Position numbers and translations under genes: made by a program. A stretch of DNA of 52,623 nucleotides, taken from the NCBI GenBank assembly GCA_009782505.1, contig WRIW01000012.1:1-52623 (forward strand), written 5' to 3'. A model generated the notes under the pieces. It searched no databases. It was not told the origin of the DNA and worked only from the letters and a program-made list of their open reading frames with translations. Below are positions 23,183 to 33,546 of this stretch, one piece after another. Origin of the DNA: Clostridiales bacterium. GTDB taxonomy: Bacteria > Bacillota > Peptococcia > DRI-13 > UBA5745. Positions within the stretch are counted from its first letter, which is position 1, and every line of letters starts with the position of its first letter.

Positions 23183-24016
23183 ATGGCGGTAAAAAGTTTT
23201 AGACCCATAACCCCATCCCGTCGGCAGATGACGGTAGCCACTTTCGACGAGATCACCACGGACAAACCGGAAAAATCCCTGCTGACCCCGCTGAAGAAAA
23301 GGGCCGGCCGAAACAATACCGGCCGCCTGACCGTACGGCATCAGGGCGGCGGCCATAAGAGGATGTACCGCGTCATCGACTTTAAGCGGAACAAGGACGG
23401 CGTACCCGCTAAGGTCGCCACCATAGAGTACGACCCAAACAGGACATGTTATATCGCGCTGCTCCATTATGTAGACGGCGAGAAACGTTATATACTGGCG
23501 CCGATAGGCCTCAAGGTTGGCGACACGGTAGTATCCGGCCCCGATGTGGATATCAAAGTCGGAAACGCTTTACCTCTGGCGAATATACCCGTCGGCTCCG
23601 TTGTGCACAACATCGAGATGAAGCCCCTCAAGGGCGGCCAAATGGTTCGAAGCGCCGGCAGCTCAGCCCAGTTGATGGCAAAGGAGAACAACTACGCTTC
23701 CGTACGCCTGCCTTCCGGCGAGGTCCGCAAAGTCCTCATGGCGTGCAAAGCGACGATAGGCCAGCTCTCCAACCCGGAGAACGATATCATCAATATCGGC
23801 AAAGCCGGGCGCTCCCGCTGGATGAACAAGCGACCTACGACCCGCGGCGTGGTCATGAATCCCGTAGACCACCCTCACGGAGGCGGCGAGGGGCGTTCCC
23901 CGGTGGGCAGAAAGCGGCCGGTGACCCCCTGGGGCAAATCTGCCATCGGCGGCAATACGCGTAAGAAGAAAAACCCCAGCGATAAATATATCGTCACATC
24001 CCGTAAGAAGAAATAG
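23183..24016 (+). CDS. rplB: Ribosomal protein L2
   Basis: 277 residues; the ATG at 23183 follows AAAGGAGGAG. L2 is needed for subunit joining and peptidyl transferase activity. The C-terminal loop [20 protein letters not shown] is intact, with the functionally important histidine. The open frame extends 21 codons upstream without a ribosome binding site, so the shorter start is preferred. Confidence 0.97.
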   Translation: MAVKSFRPITPSRRQMTVATFDEITTDKPEKSLLTPLKKRAGRNNTGRLTVRHQGGGHKRMYRVIDFKRNKDGVPAKVATIEYDPNRTCYIALLHYVDGEKRYILAPIGLKVGDTVVSGPDVDIKVGNALPLANIPVGSVVHNIEMKPLKGGQMVRSAGSSAQLMAKENNYASVRLPSGEVRKVLMACKATIGQLSNPENDIINIGKAGRSRWMNKRPTTRGVVMNPVDHPHGGGEGRSPVGRKRPVTPWGKSAIGGNTRKKKNPSDKYIVTSRKKK

Positions 24017-24041
24017 TGCTTAGGAAAGGAGAAAACCTTGT

Positions 24042-24320
24042 ATGGGAAGATCCGTCAAAAAAGGTCCTTACGTTGAAGAAAGGCTTATCGGCAGGATCAA
24101 CGCTTTAAATGAAGCAAATGACAAGAGAGTACTGAAGACCTGGTCCCGCCGTTCCACCATATTCCCCCAAATGGTTGGGCATACCATAGCCGTCCATGAC
24201 GGCAGGAAGCATGTGCCAGTCTATGTGACGGAAGACATGGTCGGGCATAAGCTGGGCGAGTTCGCCCCGACGCGCACATTCAGGGGACACGCAGGGGACA
24301 AATCCAGCGGCGGCAGATAA
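24042..24320 (+). CDS. rpsS: Ribosomal protein S19
   Basis: 92 residues. S19 binds 16S rRNA in the head together with S13. It shows [15 protein letters not shown] and the C-terminal [16 protein letters not shown]. The gene is 25 bases after rplB, in the canonical order. Confidence 0.97.
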   Translation: MGRSVKKGPYVEERLIGRINALNEANDKRVLKTWSRRSTIFPQMVGHTIAVHDGRKHVPVYVTEDMVGHKLGEFAPTRTFRGHAGDKSSGGR

Positions 24321-24357
24321 GCCGGCGTCGCGTGGCGCCTTAAGAGGAGGAAGCAGC

Positions 24358-24735
24358 ATGGCAAAAAAAGAATCGATTCAGGAAGAAGCCGGCATGGAAG
24401 TCAAGGAAGCGAAAGCGATGGCCAAGCATGTGCGTATCTCTCCCCGAAAAGCCCGGGCAGTCATCGACCTGATCAGGGGCAAAGAGCTGAGAGAAGCCGA
24501 AGCTATACTGAAGTTTACCGTTCATAAAGGGACGAAGCCCATAGGGAAGGTTTTACAGTCGGCAGCCGCCAACGCCGAGCATAATTATGAGATGGATCGG
24601 GAGCTGCTTTATGTCAAAGCCGCTTATGTGGACGGCGGCCCGGTGATCAAGAGGATGATGCCCCGCGCCCAGGGCCGGGGGGACATCATCAAGAAGCGGT
24701 CCAGCCACATCACCATCATCATGGGCGAGAAATAA
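24358..24735 (+). CDS. rplV: Ribosomal protein L22
   Basis: 125 residues, with an N-terminal extension of about 15 acidic-mixed residues before the usual [19 protein letters not shown] start. L22 lines the exit tunnel; its beta-hairpin tip region ([19 protein letters not shown]) is intact. AAGAGGAGGAAGC supports the ATG at 24358. Short dispersed repeat copy B lies in the 79 bases before rpsC. Confidence 0.96.
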   Translation: MAKKESIQEEAGMEVKEAKAMAKHVRISPRKARAVIDLIRGKELREAEAILKFTVHKGTKPIGKVLQSAAANAEHNYEMDRELLYVKAAYVDGGPVIKRMMPRAQGRGDIIKKRSSHITIIMGEK

Positions 24736-24740
24736 TTCGA

Positions 24741-24788
24741 TTACGCAGGATTTTTCGTTTCAGGCGAGGCAAGCAACGAAAGTCGCGA
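24741..24788 (+). repeat. Short dispersed repeat, copy B (rplV-rpsC gap)
   Basis: TTACGCAGGATTTTTCG, then GGCGAGGCAAGCAACGAAAG and a TCGCGAA end. It is the most complete copy of the family shared with 6891-6923 and 30174-30220, and sits 26 bases upstream of the rpsC start. The last part can form a small hairpin with a GAAA loop. Confidence 0.65.
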
Positions 24789-24814
24789 ACAGGTATATAA
24801 GGAGGGATACGTCA

Positions 24815-25486
24815 GTGGGCCAAAAAGTACATCCCAAAGGTATGAGGGTCGGCATCATCAGAGGTTGGGAAAGCAACTGGTACGCGGACAAGAAAAATTT
24901 TTCCGACCTGCTTCTGGAAGATATAAAGGTCAGGAATTATGTGAAAGAAAAACTCTTTCAGGCCGGGGTTTCCGGCGTGGAAATCGAGCGCAGCGCGAAC
25001 CGGGTCAAGGTGACCATCAAGACGGCGAAGCCCGGCATCGTCATCGGCCGGGGCGGTACGGAAGTGGAAGTCCTGCGCAAAGAGCTGGAGAAGATGACCG
25101 GCAAGAAGATCAATATCAACATCGCCGAGATCAGAAAACCGGAGCTGGACGCGCAGCTTGTGGCTGAAGGGATAGCCGCGCAGCTGGTCAAGCGGATCGC
25201 TTTTCGCCGGGCGATGAAGCAGTCGGTCAACCGGACGATGCGCCTGGGCGCCCTGGGCGTCAAGATATCTTGCGCCGGTAGGCTGGGCGGAGCGGAGATC
25301 GCCCGCACCGAGTGGTATAGCGAAGGAAAGGTGCCCCTTCATACGCTGAGGGCGGACATCGACTACGGCTTCGCCGAAGCGAATACCACATACGGCAAAA
25401 TCGGCGTCAAGGTGTGGATCTATAAAGGCGAGATACTGCCGGAAACGAAAGCCCGGAAGGAGGAAACGCCAAATGCTACTGCCTAA
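24815..25486 (+). CDS. rpsC: Ribosomal protein S3
   Basis: 223 residues with a GTG start after AAGGAGGGATAC. S3 contributes to the mRNA entry channel and helicase activity of the 30S subunit. It has [18 protein letters not shown], a KH domain with [17 protein letters not shown], and the C-terminal [20 protein letters not shown]. Its end overlaps rplP by 14 bases. Confidence 0.97.
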   Translation: MGQKVHPKGMRVGIIRGWESNWYADKKNFSDLLLEDIKVRNYVKEKLFQAGVSGVEIERSANRVKVTIKTAKPGIVIGRGGTEVEVLRKELEKMTGKKININIAEIRKPELDAQLVAEGIAAQLVKRIAFRRAMKQSVNRTMRLGALGVKISCAGRLGGAEIARTEWYSEGKVPLHTLRADIDYGFAEANTTYGKIGVKVWIYKGEILPETKARKEETPNATA

Positions 25487-25913
25487 AAGAGTGAAATGGC
25501 GCCGCCCTCACAGAGGGGGCTCCATCAAGGGGCGCGCGACCCGGGGCAACTTCGTAAGCTACGGCGAGTATGGATTACAGTCCCTGGAAGCCGGTTGGAT
25601 CACGAACCGCCAGATCGAGGCGGCCCGTATCGCTATGACGCGTTCCATCCGAAGAGGAGGTCAGGTCTGGATCAAGATATTTCCCGATAGGCCGATAACG
25701 GCAAAGCCCGCCGAGACCCGCATGGGATCCGGTAAAGGTTCTCCCGAGTATTGGGTAGCTGTGGTCAAGCCCGGCAGGGTACTTTTTGAGATCGCCGGCG
25801 TTAGCGAGGAGATGGCGAAGGAAGCCATGCGCCTGGCGTCACACAAGCTGCCTGTGAAGACAAAGTTTGTACGAAATGAAACCGGAACAGGTGGTGAAGC
25901 AGGTGAAAGCTAA
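25473..25913 (+). CDS. rplP: Ribosomal protein L16
   Basis: 146 residues. L16 helps position tRNA in the A site. The [15 protein letters not shown] start and the [20 protein letters not shown] segment are typical. The start overlaps rpsC and the end overlaps rpmC by 11 bases, so the three genes are probably translationally coupled. Confidence 0.97.
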   Translation: MLLPKRVKWRRPHRGGSIKGRATRGNFVSYGEYGLQSLEAGWITNRQIEAARIAMTRSIRRGGQVWIKIFPDRPITAKPAETRMGSGKGSPEYWVAVVKPGRVLFEIAGVSEEMAKEAMRLASHKLPVKTKFVRNETGTGGEAGES

Positions 25914-26106
25914 AGAAATCCGGGATATGACCAGGGAAGAGCTGGGCGCCAAGGTTGGCGAGCTAAAAGAGGAACTGTTCAACCTGCGGTTCCAGATGGC
26001 TACCGGTCAATTGGAAAACCCCATGCGTCTCCGTGAAGTACGGAAGGATATAGCCAGGACGAAAACCGTACTTCGGGAAATGGATTTCCAGGCGGAACGC
26101 GTCTGA
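25903..26106 (+). CDS. rpmC: Ribosomal protein L29
   Basis: 67 residues from a GTG at 25903, which gives [18 protein letters not shown], the usual start. A longer frame from 25867 would overlap rplP far more and lacks a ribosome binding site. L29 sits near the tunnel exit. The [20 protein letters not shown] signature is present. Confidence 0.93.
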   Translation: MKAKEIRDMTREELGAKVGELKEELFNLRFQMATGQLENPMRLREVRKDIARTKTVLREMDFQAERV

Positions 26107-26122
26107 AGGAGGTTGTGAAATA

Positions 26123-26389
26123 ATGGGAAAAAGTAACCGAAAAACCCTGACCGGCGTCGTCGTTAGCAACAAGATGGATAAAACCGCCGTCGTTGCCGTT
26201 ACGACCACCGCGAAGCATGGGATGTATAGCAAAACCATCAAGGTAACCAACAAGTATAAGGCTCACGACGAGAAGAATGAATGCGGCGTAGGGGACAGGG
26301 TCTCTATCGAGGAATGCCGCCCGCTGAGTAGGGAAAAACGCTGGAATGTGGCGTCCATCATTGAGAAGGCGCCGGGCACCGGCTACTAA
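26123..26389 (+). CDS. rpsQ: Ribosomal protein S17
   Basis: 88 residues. S17 is a primary 16S rRNA-binding protein with an OB fold. It has RKTLTGVVVSNKMDKTAVV and the signature GDRVSIEECRPLSREKRW. It is 16 bases after rpmC. Confidence 0.97.
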   Translation: MGKSNRKTLTGVVVSNKMDKTAVVAVTTTAKHGMYSKTIKVTNKYKAHDEKNECGVGDRVSIEECRPLSREKRWNVASIIEKAPGTGY

Positions 26390-26404
26390 AAGGAGAAATA
26401 CGAT

Positions 26405-26773
26405 ATGATTCAGCAGGAGACAAGACTAAGGGTAGCGGATAATACCGGCGCGAAAGAGCTGCTCTGCATACGTCCTCTGGGCGGGTCCTTCCGCCGCTAC
26501 GCATCCATAGGCGATACCATCGTAGCCACCGTCAAGGAAGCCGCGCCGGGCGGAGCCATTAAGAAGGGCGAGGTAGTCAGGGCCGTGGTCGTCCGCACGA
26601 AGAGCGCGGTACGCCGGGTAGACGGATCCTATATCCGTTTTGACGAAAACGCCGCCGTACTTATCCGGGATGACAAGAGCCCCCGGGGCACCCGTATCTT
26701 CGGGCCGGTGGCCAGAGAGCTCAGGGAACACGACTATACGAAGATATTATCGCTGGCTCCGGAAGTATTGTGA
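26405..26773 (+). CDS. rplN: Ribosomal protein L14
   Basis: 122 residues. L14 forms part of the intersubunit bridge. The [19 protein letters not shown] start and [13 protein letters not shown] are typical. It is 15 bases after rpsQ. Confidence 0.97.
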   Translation: MIQQETRLRVADNTGAKELLCIRPLGGSFRRYASIGDTIVATVKEAAPGGAIKKGEVVRAVVVRTKSAVRRVDGSYIRFDENAAVLIRDDKSPRGTRIFGPVARELREHDYTKILSLAPEVL

Positions 26774-26790
26774 TGCGAGGTGACAAATTA

Positions 26791-27111
26791 ATGAAACTTC
26801 ATGTTAAGAAAGGCGACGTCGTCGAAATCATCACCGGGAAAGACGTCGGCAAGAGGGGCAAGATACTCAGCGTCGACACCGCGAAGGGCCGGGTCGTCGT
26901 AGAAGGCGCCAATATGATCAAGAAGCATATGAAGCCTACGCAAACCAGCCCCCAGGGCGGTATACTGAATAAGGAAGGGTCCATCGCAAGCTCCAATGTT
27001 CTGCTGTATTGCAACAAGTGCAGAGGGCCCGTCCGCCACGGTAAGCAGATACAAAGCGACGGCACGAAGGTCCGCGTTTGCAGGAAATGCGGCGAGACCT
27101 TCGATAAATAA
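26791..27111 (+). CDS. rplX: Ribosomal protein L24
   Basis: 106 residues. L24 is a KOW-domain protein that initiates 50S assembly. [20 protein letters not shown] is the KOW motif. The C-terminal half has a CNKC...CRKC arrangement, a possible zinc ribbon. The ATG at 26791 follows AGGTGA. An open frame seven codons longer has no good signal. Confidence 0.94.
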   Translation: MKLHVKKGDVVEIITGKDVGKRGKILSVDTAKGRVVVEGANMIKKHMKPTQTSPQGGILNKEGSIASSNVLLYCNKCRGPVRHGKQIQSDGTKVRVCRKCGETFDK

Positions 27112-27131
27112 GGCCGGGAGGTGATAACGGG

Positions 27132-27677
27132 ATGAATCGTTTAAGAGAAAAGTACGCGAAAGAAGTTGTCCCCGCTATGCAGCAGCGGTTCGAATATGAC
27201 AATGTCATGGAAGTGCCAAAACTGGTCAAAGTCGTGGTCAACATCGGCATGGGTGAAGCCATCGCCAATCCCAAAGCCATGGACGGCGCGGTAGCGGATC
27301 TGATGAGGATCACCGGCCAAAAGCCGATCATCACCAGGGCGAAAAAGTCCATCGCCGCGTTTAAGGTCCGCACGGGGATGCCCGTAGGCGTCAAGGTGAC
27401 TTTGCGGGCAGAACGCATGTTTGATTTCACGGATAAGCTGTTCAATATAGCCCTCCCCCGCGTCCGGGACTTCAGGGGCGTGTCGGATAACTCCTTCGAC
27501 GGCCGGGGCAACTACTCTCTGGGCTTGCGGGAACAGTTGATGTTTCCCGAAATCGACTATGATAAGATCGACAAATTGCGCGGCATGGATATCGTATTCG
27601 TGACCACGGCGCAGACCGACGAAGAAGCAAAGGCGCTGCTGGGTTTGATGGGCATGCCTTTCGCCGAACGCCAATAA
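27132..27677 (+). CDS. rplE: Ribosomal protein L5
   Basis: 181 residues. L5 binds 5S rRNA and contacts P-site tRNA. It has [14 protein letters not shown] and the [20 protein letters not shown] stretch. The ATG follows GGGAGGTG 20 bases after rplX. Confidence 0.97.
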   Translation: MNRLREKYAKEVVPAMQQRFEYDNVMEVPKLVKVVVNIGMGEAIANPKAMDGAVADLMRITGQKPIITRAKKSIAAFKVRTGMPVGVKVTLRAERMFDFTDKLFNIALPRVRDFRGVSDNSFDGRGNYSLGLREQLMFPEIDYDKIDKLRGMDIVFVTTAQTDEEAKALLGLMGMPFAERQ

Positions 27678-27716
27678 AACAATCAACTCTGCTGAGTTTA
27701 GCGAAGGAGGAGTACA

Positions 27717-27902
27717 ATGGCGAAGACAAGCCTGATCAACAAGCAACAGCGTCCGCAGCGGTTTCAGGTGAGGGCTTACAACCGTTGTAAGATCTGCGGC
27801 AGGCCCCATGCCTATATGCGGAAGTTCGGCGTATGCCGTATATGCTTCCGGAAGCTGGCGTATGAAGGGCAGATCCCCGGCATCACAAAAGCCAGTTGGT
27901 AA
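27717..27902 (+). CDS. rpsN: Ribosomal protein S14, zinc-binding short form
   Basis: 61 residues, the type Z S14. Two CxxC pairs (CKIC near residue 24 and CRIC near residue 40) bind zinc. This form is normal at this position in Bacillota. The ATG follows AAGGAGGAG. Confidence 0.97.
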   Translation: MAKTSLINKQQRPQRFQVRAYNRCKICGRPHAYMRKFGVCRICFRKLAYEGQIPGITKASW

Positions 27903-27966
27903 AAAGTTTTGGCGCTGGATGCAATAGAATTACGTTTGGCAAGCCAAAAAGGAGGTATACGATAAT

Positions 27967-28365
27967 ATGGTTATGACAGATCCCATCGCGGATTACCTGA
28001 CTCGGATCCGAAACGCGAATTCGGTCAATCATGAAAGAGTCGAAATCCCCGCGTCCAAGCTTAAGAAAACGATGACCCAGATCCTGAAGGACGAAGGCAT
28101 GATCAAGGATTTTGAGTACATCGAAGACGGTAAGCAGGGCATCATCCGCGTGCATCTGAAATATGGCGCAAATAAGCAGAAGGTGATCACCGGGCTGAAG
28201 AGGATAAGCAGACCGGGATTGAGGGTATATGCTAAGAAGGATGAGATCCCCCGGATACTGGGCGGCTTGGGCATTGCCATCATATCCACATCTCAAGGCG
28301 TGATGACCGATAAGCAGGCGAGAAAACGCGGACTTGGCGGAGAAGTTCTCTGCTACGTCTGGTAA
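27967..28365 (+). CDS. rpsH: Ribosomal protein S8
   Basis: 132 residues. S8 binds the central 16S domain and in many bacteria also represses the spc operon. It has [15 protein letters not shown] and the C-terminal [20 protein letters not shown]. The ATG follows AAAAAGGAGG with a slightly long spacer. Confidence 0.97.
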   Translation: MVMTDPIADYLTRIRNANSVNHERVEIPASKLKKTMTQILKDEGMIKDFEYIEDGKQGIIRVHLKYGANKQKVITGLKRISRPGLRVYAKKDEIPRILGGLGIAIISTSQGVMTDKQARKRGLGGEVLCYVW

Positions 28366-28379
28366 GCGGGAGGTAACGC

Positions 28380-28919
28380 ATGTCCAGAATAGGAAAACTA
28401 CCGATTCCTGTACCTGCGGGGGTCGATGTGAAAATCGAAGGCACGAATATTACGGTGAAGGGGCCGAAGGGGACGCTTACCCAGGACTTCCCGAAGGAGA
28501 TATCCGTGACTTTGGACGAAGGCCAGGTGACGGTGACCCGGCCGGACGACGCGAAGCAGAACCGCGCGTACCATGGTCTGATCCGGGCATTGATTCAAAA
28601 TATGGTCACCGGAGTCAGCGACGGTTTCGAGATATCTCTCGATATGGTAGGCGTTGGTTACCGGGCGCAGATGCAGGGAGACAAATTGGTATTGGCTATC
28701 GGGTATTCCCATCCGGTAGAAGTCACCCCGGGCCCGGGGCTCTCCATAGAGGTTCCCGCGCCGACGAAAATCCTTGTGAAGGGCTTTGACAAGCAAGCCG
28801 TGGGCCAGCTTGCGGCCGATATCCGCAAGATCCGCGAGCCTGAGCCTTACAAAGGCAAGGGTATCCGCTATACGAACGAATTCGTGCGGCTGAAAGCCGG
28901 CAAGGCAGGCAAGCGGTAG
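28380..28919 (+). CDS. rplF: Ribosomal protein L6
   Basis: 179 residues, two related domains near the factor-binding site. It has [17 protein letters not shown] and the C-terminal [11 protein letters not shown] signature. The stop codon lies inside a 10-base tandem repeat (28911-28940). Confidence 0.97.
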   Translation: MSRIGKLPIPVPAGVDVKIEGTNITVKGPKGTLTQDFPKEISVTLDEGQVTVTRPDDAKQNRAYHGLIRALIQNMVTGVSDGFEISLDMVGVGYRAQMQGDKLVLAIGYSHPVEVTPGPGLSIEVPAPTKILVKGFDKQAVGQLAADIRKIREPEPYKGKGIRYTNEFVRLKAGKAGKR

Positions 28920-28940
28920 TAAGCGGTAGTAAGCAGTAGC
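28911..28940 (+). repeat. Tandem 10-base repeat at the end of rplF
   Basis: Three consecutive units: AAGCGGTAGT, AAGCGGTAGT and AAGCAGTAGC. The rplF TAG stop is in the first unit. Slippage here would only alter the 90-base gap before rplR. Confidence 0.8.
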
Positions 28941-29009
28941 AAAAGGCACTCAAGTATAGATGGGAACCGGCTATGCCGCGAACTATCTGAAGATTAAGGA
29001 GTGAAAGCA

Positions 29010-29378
29010 TTGATCAATCCTATTGACCGTAAAGCGGTACGGCAGAAAAAACATCTGCGGATCCGAAAAAACATCTCGGGGACGCCCGGTTGCCCCCGAT
29101 TGGCTGTGTATCGCAGCCTCCATCACATCTACGCGCAAATCATTGACGATACTAAGGGCGTGACCCTCCTGTCGGCCTCGACTCTCGAAGCGCCGCTAAA
29201 GGGCGCCTTGGACAATACCGGCAATGTGGAAGCCGCGAAAAAAGTCGGTCTGGAAATCGGTAAGAAAGCCAAAGACAAGGGCATCACCGAAGTGATCTTT
29301 GACCGGGGCGGCAATATCTATCACGGCCGGGTCCAGGCTTTAGCGGAAGGCGCCCGGGAAGCGGGACTGAACTTTTGA
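29010..29378 (+). CDS. rplR: Ribosomal protein L18
   Basis: 122 residues from a TTG at 29010, 8 bases after AAGGAG. It begins [20 protein letters not shown], like other L18 proteins. A GTG at 29001 overlaps the ribosome binding site itself and is less likely. L18 binds 5S rRNA with L5; the [20 protein letters not shown] core is typical. Confidence 0.94.
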   Translation: MINPIDRKAVRQKKHLRIRKNISGTPGCPRLAVYRSLHHIYAQIIDDTKGVTLLSASTLEAPLKGALDNTGNVEAAKKVGLEIGKKAKDKGITEVIFDRGGNIYHGRVQALAEGAREAGLNF

Positions 29379-29402
29379 GCATAAAGGAGGGAATGAAGAA
29401 GG

Positions 29403-29930
29403 ATGGCAAGAGACGACAGAAATAACCGGAATGACCGTAACGAAGAAAATGTCAGCGAATTTACCGAGCGTGTGGTCTATATCAATCGCGTCGCTAAGGT
29501 AGTCAAAGGCGGGCGGCGGTTCAGCTTCAGCGCTTTGGTCGTAGTCGGCGACGGCAAGGGCCGGGTAGGCGCCGGGCTGGGTAAAGCCACCGAAGTGCCG
29601 GAGGCGATCCGCAAAGGCATCGAAGACGCGAAGAAAAATCTCATTTCCGTACCGATCAAAGGTACCAGCATTCCCCACGAGGTGAAAGGCGTCTTTGGCG
29701 CCGGAGCTGTTTTTATGAAGCCGGCAGCCCCCGGTACCGGCGTCATCGCGGGCGGGCCGGTGAGGGCCGTCATGGAGCTGGCGGGGATACGCGATATATT
29801 GACCAAGTCTATCGGTTCCAATAACGCGAATAATATGGTTCAGGCTTCCCTCGTCGGGTTAAAAAGCCTGATGCGGGCGGAGGAAGTAGCAAGGCTTCGA
29901 GGAAAGACCGTCGAAGAATTGTTTAGCTAG
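29403..29930 (+). CDS. rpsE: Ribosomal protein S5
   Basis: 175 residues with a hydrophilic Asn, Asp and Arg-rich N-terminal extension ([15 protein letters not shown]). S5 is important for decoding fidelity. [20 protein letters not shown] and the [20 protein letters not shown] signature are present. The gene is 24 bases after rplR. Confidence 0.97.
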   Translation: MARDDRNNRNDRNEENVSEFTERVVYINRVAKVVKGGRRFSFSALVVVGDGKGRVGAGLGKATEVPEAIRKGIEDAKKNLISVPIKGTSIPHEVKGVFGAGAVFMKPAAPGTGVIAGGPVRAVMELAGIRDILTKSIGSNNANNMVQASLVGLKSLMRAEEVARLRGKTVEELFS

Positions 29931-29939
29931 GAGGGCAGT

Positions 29940-30149
29940 ATGGCTAAGGCGAAAGCAAAACCAAGTGACAAAGTTAAAATAACACTGGTGAGAAGCGTGA
30001 TCGGGCATAATCATGACGTACGGGAGACCGTGAAGTCCCTGGGCCTCCGCAAGCTGAACTCCAGCGCGATCCAAGCGAAGACTCCGGACATCCTGGGCAA
30101 GATCCGCAGGGTAGCCCACATGGTGATCGTCGAAGAAGTAGCCGAGTAG
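29940..30149 (+). CDS. rpmD: Ribosomal protein L30
   Basis: 69 residues, slightly longer than usual because of a basic N-terminal extension ([10 protein letters not shown]). The core [20 protein letters not shown] and GLRKLNSS are diagnostic. The ATG follows TAGGAGGG, 9 bases after rpsE. Confidence 0.96.
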   Translation: MAKAKAKPSDKVKITLVRSVIGHNHDVRETVKSLGLRKLNSSAIQAKTPDILGKIRRVAHMVIVEEVAE

Positions 30150-30173
30150 ACAAGCAGATAAGCAAGAGCTAAG

Positions 30174-30220
30174 TAACGTGGGATTTTTGGCTTCTGGCAA
30201 GGCAAGCGACGATAGACGAA
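30174..30220 (+). repeat. Short dispersed repeat, copy C (rpmD-rplO gap)
   Basis: TAACGTGGGATTTTTGG, then GGCAAGGCAAGCGACGATAG. It aligns with copies A and B and again lies 20-75 bases before a ribosomal gene, here rplO. Confidence 0.6.
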
Positions 30221-30246
30221 AAAGACAAGTTAAGGATGTGATAGGG

Positions 30247-30690
30247 ATGAAATTATCTGAGTTGAAGCCGGCGCCGGGCTCAAAGCACGCCAGGAAGCGC
30301 TTAGGGCGGGGAACCGGTTCAGGTCTGGGGAAAACCGCCGGCAAAGGCCACAAAGGGCAGAAAGCCCGGTCGGGCGGGGGCAAAGGCCCTTATTTCGAAG
30401 GCGGGCAGACTCCATTGCAGCGGCGGATGCCAAAGCGGGGATTTACGAATATATTTAAAAAGGAATACGTGGTGCTCAATGTGGAAGCTCTTGACGCGAA
30501 GTTTGACGCGGGCGCTACCGTCGATACGCAAGCTTTGGTCATGAGCGGGCTGGTGAGCAATCTCCGGGACGGGGTAAGGATCCTGGGCAGGGGAGAGATC
30601 ACAAAGGCGCTCAACGTAAAAGCCAAGGGGTTTTCCAAGACAGCGGAAGAGAAAATCAAAGCCGCAGGCGGCTCGATTGAGGTGATTTAA
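30247..30690 (+). CDS. rplO: Ribosomal protein L15
   Basis: 147 residues from the ATG at 30247, giving [21 protein letters not shown] longer open frame from 30178 covers only repeat sequence. L15 takes part in late 50S assembly; its Gly and Lys-rich tail ([20 protein letters not shown]) is typical. Its stop abuts the secY start. Confidence 0.95.
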   Translation: MKLSELKPAPGSKHARKRLGRGTGSGLGKTAGKGHKGQKARSGGGKGPYFEGGQTPLQRRMPKRGFTNIFKKEYVVLNVEALDAKFDAGATVDTQALVMSGLVSNLRDGVRILGRGEITKALNVKAKGFSKTAEEKIKAAGGSIEVI

Positions 30691-31941
30691 TTGATCGAAG
30701 TCATGAGAAACGCTTTTCGGGTGGAAGACTTACGGAAAAAACTTCTATTCACATTACTGATGATCGTCGTATTCCGTATCGGCACCCACGTACCCGTACC
30801 CGGTATCAATACCGATATCATCAAGGAATTGAGCGGCGGGCAGCTGCTGGGCTTCTTTGACGTGATATCCGGCGGCGCGTTTAAGAATTTCTCCATATTT
30901 GCCATGAGCATCACGCCATACGTCAACGCGTCCATCATACTGCAACTGCTGACAGTGGTCATCCCCAAGCTGGAGGAAATGAATAAGGACGCCGACGGCA
31001 GGAAAAAAATCGCCTCGATCACGCGATACCTTACCGTGGTGCTGGCTTTCGTCCAGGCGGTAGGCATCTCCATGGGCTTCCAGACCGCTTACCTCAGTTA
31101 TACCTGGTATAATGTGGTTATCGTATCGGTCTCCCTCACGGCGGGGACGGCATTTCTGATGTGGATGGGCGAGCAGATCAATGACAACGGCATTGGAAAC
31201 GGCATATCCATCCTGATTTTCGCGGGTATCGTTTCCCGGTTGCCTTTCGGCTTGATCCATATATACGAATACGTCGCCCTGGATCTCACGAGGATATTTG
31301 TCGCTCTGATCATGGCGGTCGTAGCCATCCTGATGGTAGCCGCGGTAGTCATGCTGAACGAAGGCCAGCGGCGCGTGCCGGTGCAGTACGCTAAGCGCGT
31401 GGTAGGGCGGAAGGTCTACGGCGGGCAGAATACGCACATCCCTCTCCGGGTAAACCAAGCCGGCGTCATCCCCATCATCTTCGCCATGACCATGCTCATG
31501 TTCCCGGGGCAGATCGCCAGTTGGTTTCCCAACAGCCCCACTTGGTCGGGCATATCCAATTTCTTTGACCCAAACAAGATCTGGTACCAGGCAGCCTACG
31601 CGCTGCTGATCGTGTTCTTCACATTCTTCTACTCCGCTATCACCCTCAATGTGATCCAGATTGCGGATGACCTGAAGAAATACGGCGGGTTTATCCCCGG
31701 GCTGCGTCCCGGCAGGCCCACCTCCGATCACCTGGCGAAGATTTCCCAGCGCATAACGATGGCGGGCGCGATATTTCTAGCCCTCATCGCGACGATACCT
31801 ACGCTGCTGATGCGCTTCACTTCCCTCCAGCTGGCTCTGGGAAGCACCAGCCTGCTCATCGTCGTCGGCGTGGTACTGGATTCGGTGAAGTCGCTGGAGT
31901 CCCAGCTGATGATGCGCAACTACCAGGGCTTCTTAAAGTAG
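30691..31941 (+). CDS. secY: Preprotein translocase subunit SecY
   Basis: 416 residues with about ten membrane segments, the channel subunit of SecYEG. The plug and pore region (GTHVPVPGINTDIIKE, then GGAFKNFSIFAMSITPYVNA) and the cytoplasmic loop YAKRVVGRKVYGGQNTHIPL are typical. The TTG at 30691 follows AGGTGA; an ATG four codons later is an alternative. It follows rplO with no gap, the conserved arrangement. Confidence 0.96.
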   Translation: MIEVMRNAFRVEDLRKKLLFTLLMIVVFRIGTHVPVPGINTDIIKELSGGQLLGFFDVISGGAFKNFSIFAMSITPYVNASIILQLLTVVIPKLEEMNKDADGRKKIASITRYLTVVLAFVQAVGISMGFQTAYLSYTWYNVVIVSVSLTAGTAFLMWMGEQINDNGIGNGISILIFAGIVSRLPFGLIHIYEYVALDLTRIFVALIMAVVAILMVAAVVMLNEGQRRVPVQYAKRVVGRKVYGGQNTHIPLRVNQAGVIPIIFAMTMLMFPGQIASWFPNSPTWSGISNFFDPNKIWYQAAYALLIVFFTFFYSAITLNVIQIADDLKKYGGFIPGLRPGRPTSDHLAKISQRITMAGAIFLALIATIPTLLMRFTSLQLALGSTSLLIVVGVVLDSVKSLESQLMMRNYQGFLK

Positions 31942-32017
31942 CGGGTACTTCGCGGCATCGAGAAATCCGCAGAGAATGTAGCTTTCCGATACTGCGGAGC
32001 AGGAGGAGTGTTATGCT

Positions 32018-32668
32018 ATGAAAATCGTTATGCTAGGCCCCCCCGGCGCCGGTAAAGGCACCCAGGCGGACGCCTTGTCGGAAAAGATGGAGATCCTTCA
32101 TATATCCACGGGGGATATGTTTCGCCGCGCGGTGAAGGATCAGACCGCCATGGGGCTGGAAGCAAAAAAATACATGGACAGCGGAGCGCTGGTCCCCGAC
32201 GAGGTCACGATAGGCATCGTCAGAGAGCGTCTTGCCATGCGAGACTGCGCGAAGGGCTTCATCCTGGACGGCTTTCCCCGGACAGCGTATCAGGCGGAGG
32301 CTTTAGACGGCATACTCGGGGAGCTCGAGGGGGCCATGGACGCCGTCATCTATATCAGCGTCGATACGGAGACGCTGATCGGGCGGCTGAGCGGCCGGCG
32401 GATATGCAAAAACTGCAGCGCGCTGTACCATGTGAGCTATAATCCGCCGAAGAAAGAGGGCGTATGCGACAAGTGCGGCGGAGAGCTTTACCAGCGGGAC
32501 GACGACCAGGAAGAGACCGTCCGCCGCCGTCTTGAGGTATACAATTCGCAAACGCTGCCTCTGGTAGGGTACTATCGCGACAAAGGCCTTCTTACGGAGA
32601 TCCACGGTAATCAGAGAAGGGAAAAAGTGACGGAGGATATCCTCGCGGCACTGGGCCGGTCAGGATGA
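32018..32668 (+). CDS. adk: Adenylate kinase (zinc-binding LID)
   Basis: 216 residues. It converts ATP plus AMP to two ADP. The P-loop [10 protein letters not shown] (7-16) and DGFPRT are intact. The LID has the four-Cys zinc site (CKNC and CDKC), common in Bacillota. It lies between secY and infA as usual, but the map gene that normally follows is missing. Confidence 0.97.
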   Translation: MKIVMLGPPGAGKGTQADALSEKMEILHISTGDMFRRAVKDQTAMGLEAKKYMDSGALVPDEVTIGIVRERLAMRDCAKGFILDGFPRTAYQAEALDGILGELEGAMDAVIYISVDTETLIGRLSGRRICKNCSALYHVSYNPPKKEGVCDKCGGELYQRDDDQEETVRRRLEVYNSQTLPLVGYYRDKGLLTEIHGNQRREKVTEDILAALGRSG

Positions 32669-32786
32669 CCGGACAGCCGATGAGTGTCAGGGCCATGACC
32701 GACGCGGCTGCCGGCGGTTCCTGCGCAGGATATGGAAAAGTGGATCGTTTTCGTTTTCCGGCTGCCCGAAAGGAGGGGAAGACTCC

Positions 32787-33005
32787 ATGTCAAAACAAGA
32801 TGTGATCGAAGTTGAAGGAACGGTTATCGAACCATTGCCCAACGCTATGTTCAAGGTTGAGCTGGCAAACGGGCACAAGGTATTGGCGCATGTATCCGGG
32901 AAGATTCGCATGAATTTTATCCGGATCCTGCCCGGAGACCGGGTCACCGTGGAGCTGTCTCCCTATGACTTGAGCCGGGGACGAATCACTTACCGCTTCA
33001 AATAA
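32787..33005 (+). CDS. infA: Translation initiation factor IF-1
   Basis: 72 residues, an S1-type OB fold that binds the 30S A site during initiation. It has [20 protein letters not shown] and the C-terminal [13 protein letters not shown]. The ATG follows AAAGGAGGGG. The 118 bases before it hold neither map nor the small KOW-domain gene often found here. Confidence 0.97.
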   Translation: MSKQDVIEVEGTVIEPLPNAMFKVELANGHKVLAHVSGKIRMNFIRILPGDRVTVELSPYDLSRGRITYRFK

Positions 33006-33032
33006 CGCAAGGCAAGCAAGGGGGTAAAACCG

Positions 33033-33146
33033 ATGAAAGTAAGACCTTCGGTAAAGGCTATATGCGAAAAATGCAAAATCATCAGACGTAAAGGCGTTGT
33101 CCGGGTGATATGCGACAACCCGAAGCACAAGCAACGCCAGGGCTGA
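33033..33146 (+). CDS. rpmJ: Ribosomal protein L36 (zinc form)
   Basis: 37 residues: [15 protein letters not shown] followed by the basic middle and [11 protein letters not shown]. Three Cys and one His (C11, C14, C27, H32) form the zinc site. It lies in its normal place between infA and rpsM. AAGGGGG precedes the ATG. Confidence 0.96.
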   Translation: MKVRPSVKAICEKCKIIRRKGVVRVICDNPKHKQRQG

Positions 33147-33161
33147 GAAGGAGGCTAATCA

Positions 33162-33530
33162 ATGGCAAGAATTGCCGGCGTCGACCTCCCCCGTGACAAA
33201 CGGGTGGAAATCGGGTTGACATACATTTTCGGGATCGGAAGATCCACATCCAAGATGCTCTTAGCGACTACAGGCGTTAATCCCGATACACGGATAAGGG
33301 ATTTGACCGAGGACGAAGTAGCCCGGCTGAGAGACGCCATCGACGACAATGTCAAGGTAGAAGGCGACCTCAGGAGAGAGGTTTCCCTCAACATCAAGAG
33401 GCTGATGGAGATCGGCTGTTACCGCGGCCTTCGGCACCGCAGGGGCCTGCCCGTACGGGGGCAAAGGACGAAAACCAACGCCCGCACGCGAAAAGGCCCG
33501 CGCCGCACCATCGCGGGCAAGAAGAAGTAA
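33162..33530 (+). CDS. rpsM: Ribosomal protein S13
   Basis: 122 residues. S13 contacts P-site tRNA and the 50S subunit through bridges. It has [19 protein letters not shown], the helix-hairpin-helix region and the C-terminal [18 protein letters not shown]. The gene is 15 bases after rpmJ with an AAGGAGG site. Confidence 0.97.
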   Translation: MARIAGVDLPRDKRVEIGLTYIFGIGRSTSKMLLATTGVNPDTRIRDLTEDEVARLRDAIDDNVKVEGDLRREVSLNIKRLMEIGCYRGLRHRRGLPVRGQRTKTNARTRKGPRRTIAGKKK

Positions 33531-33546
33531 GGGGGGGATTTACGAC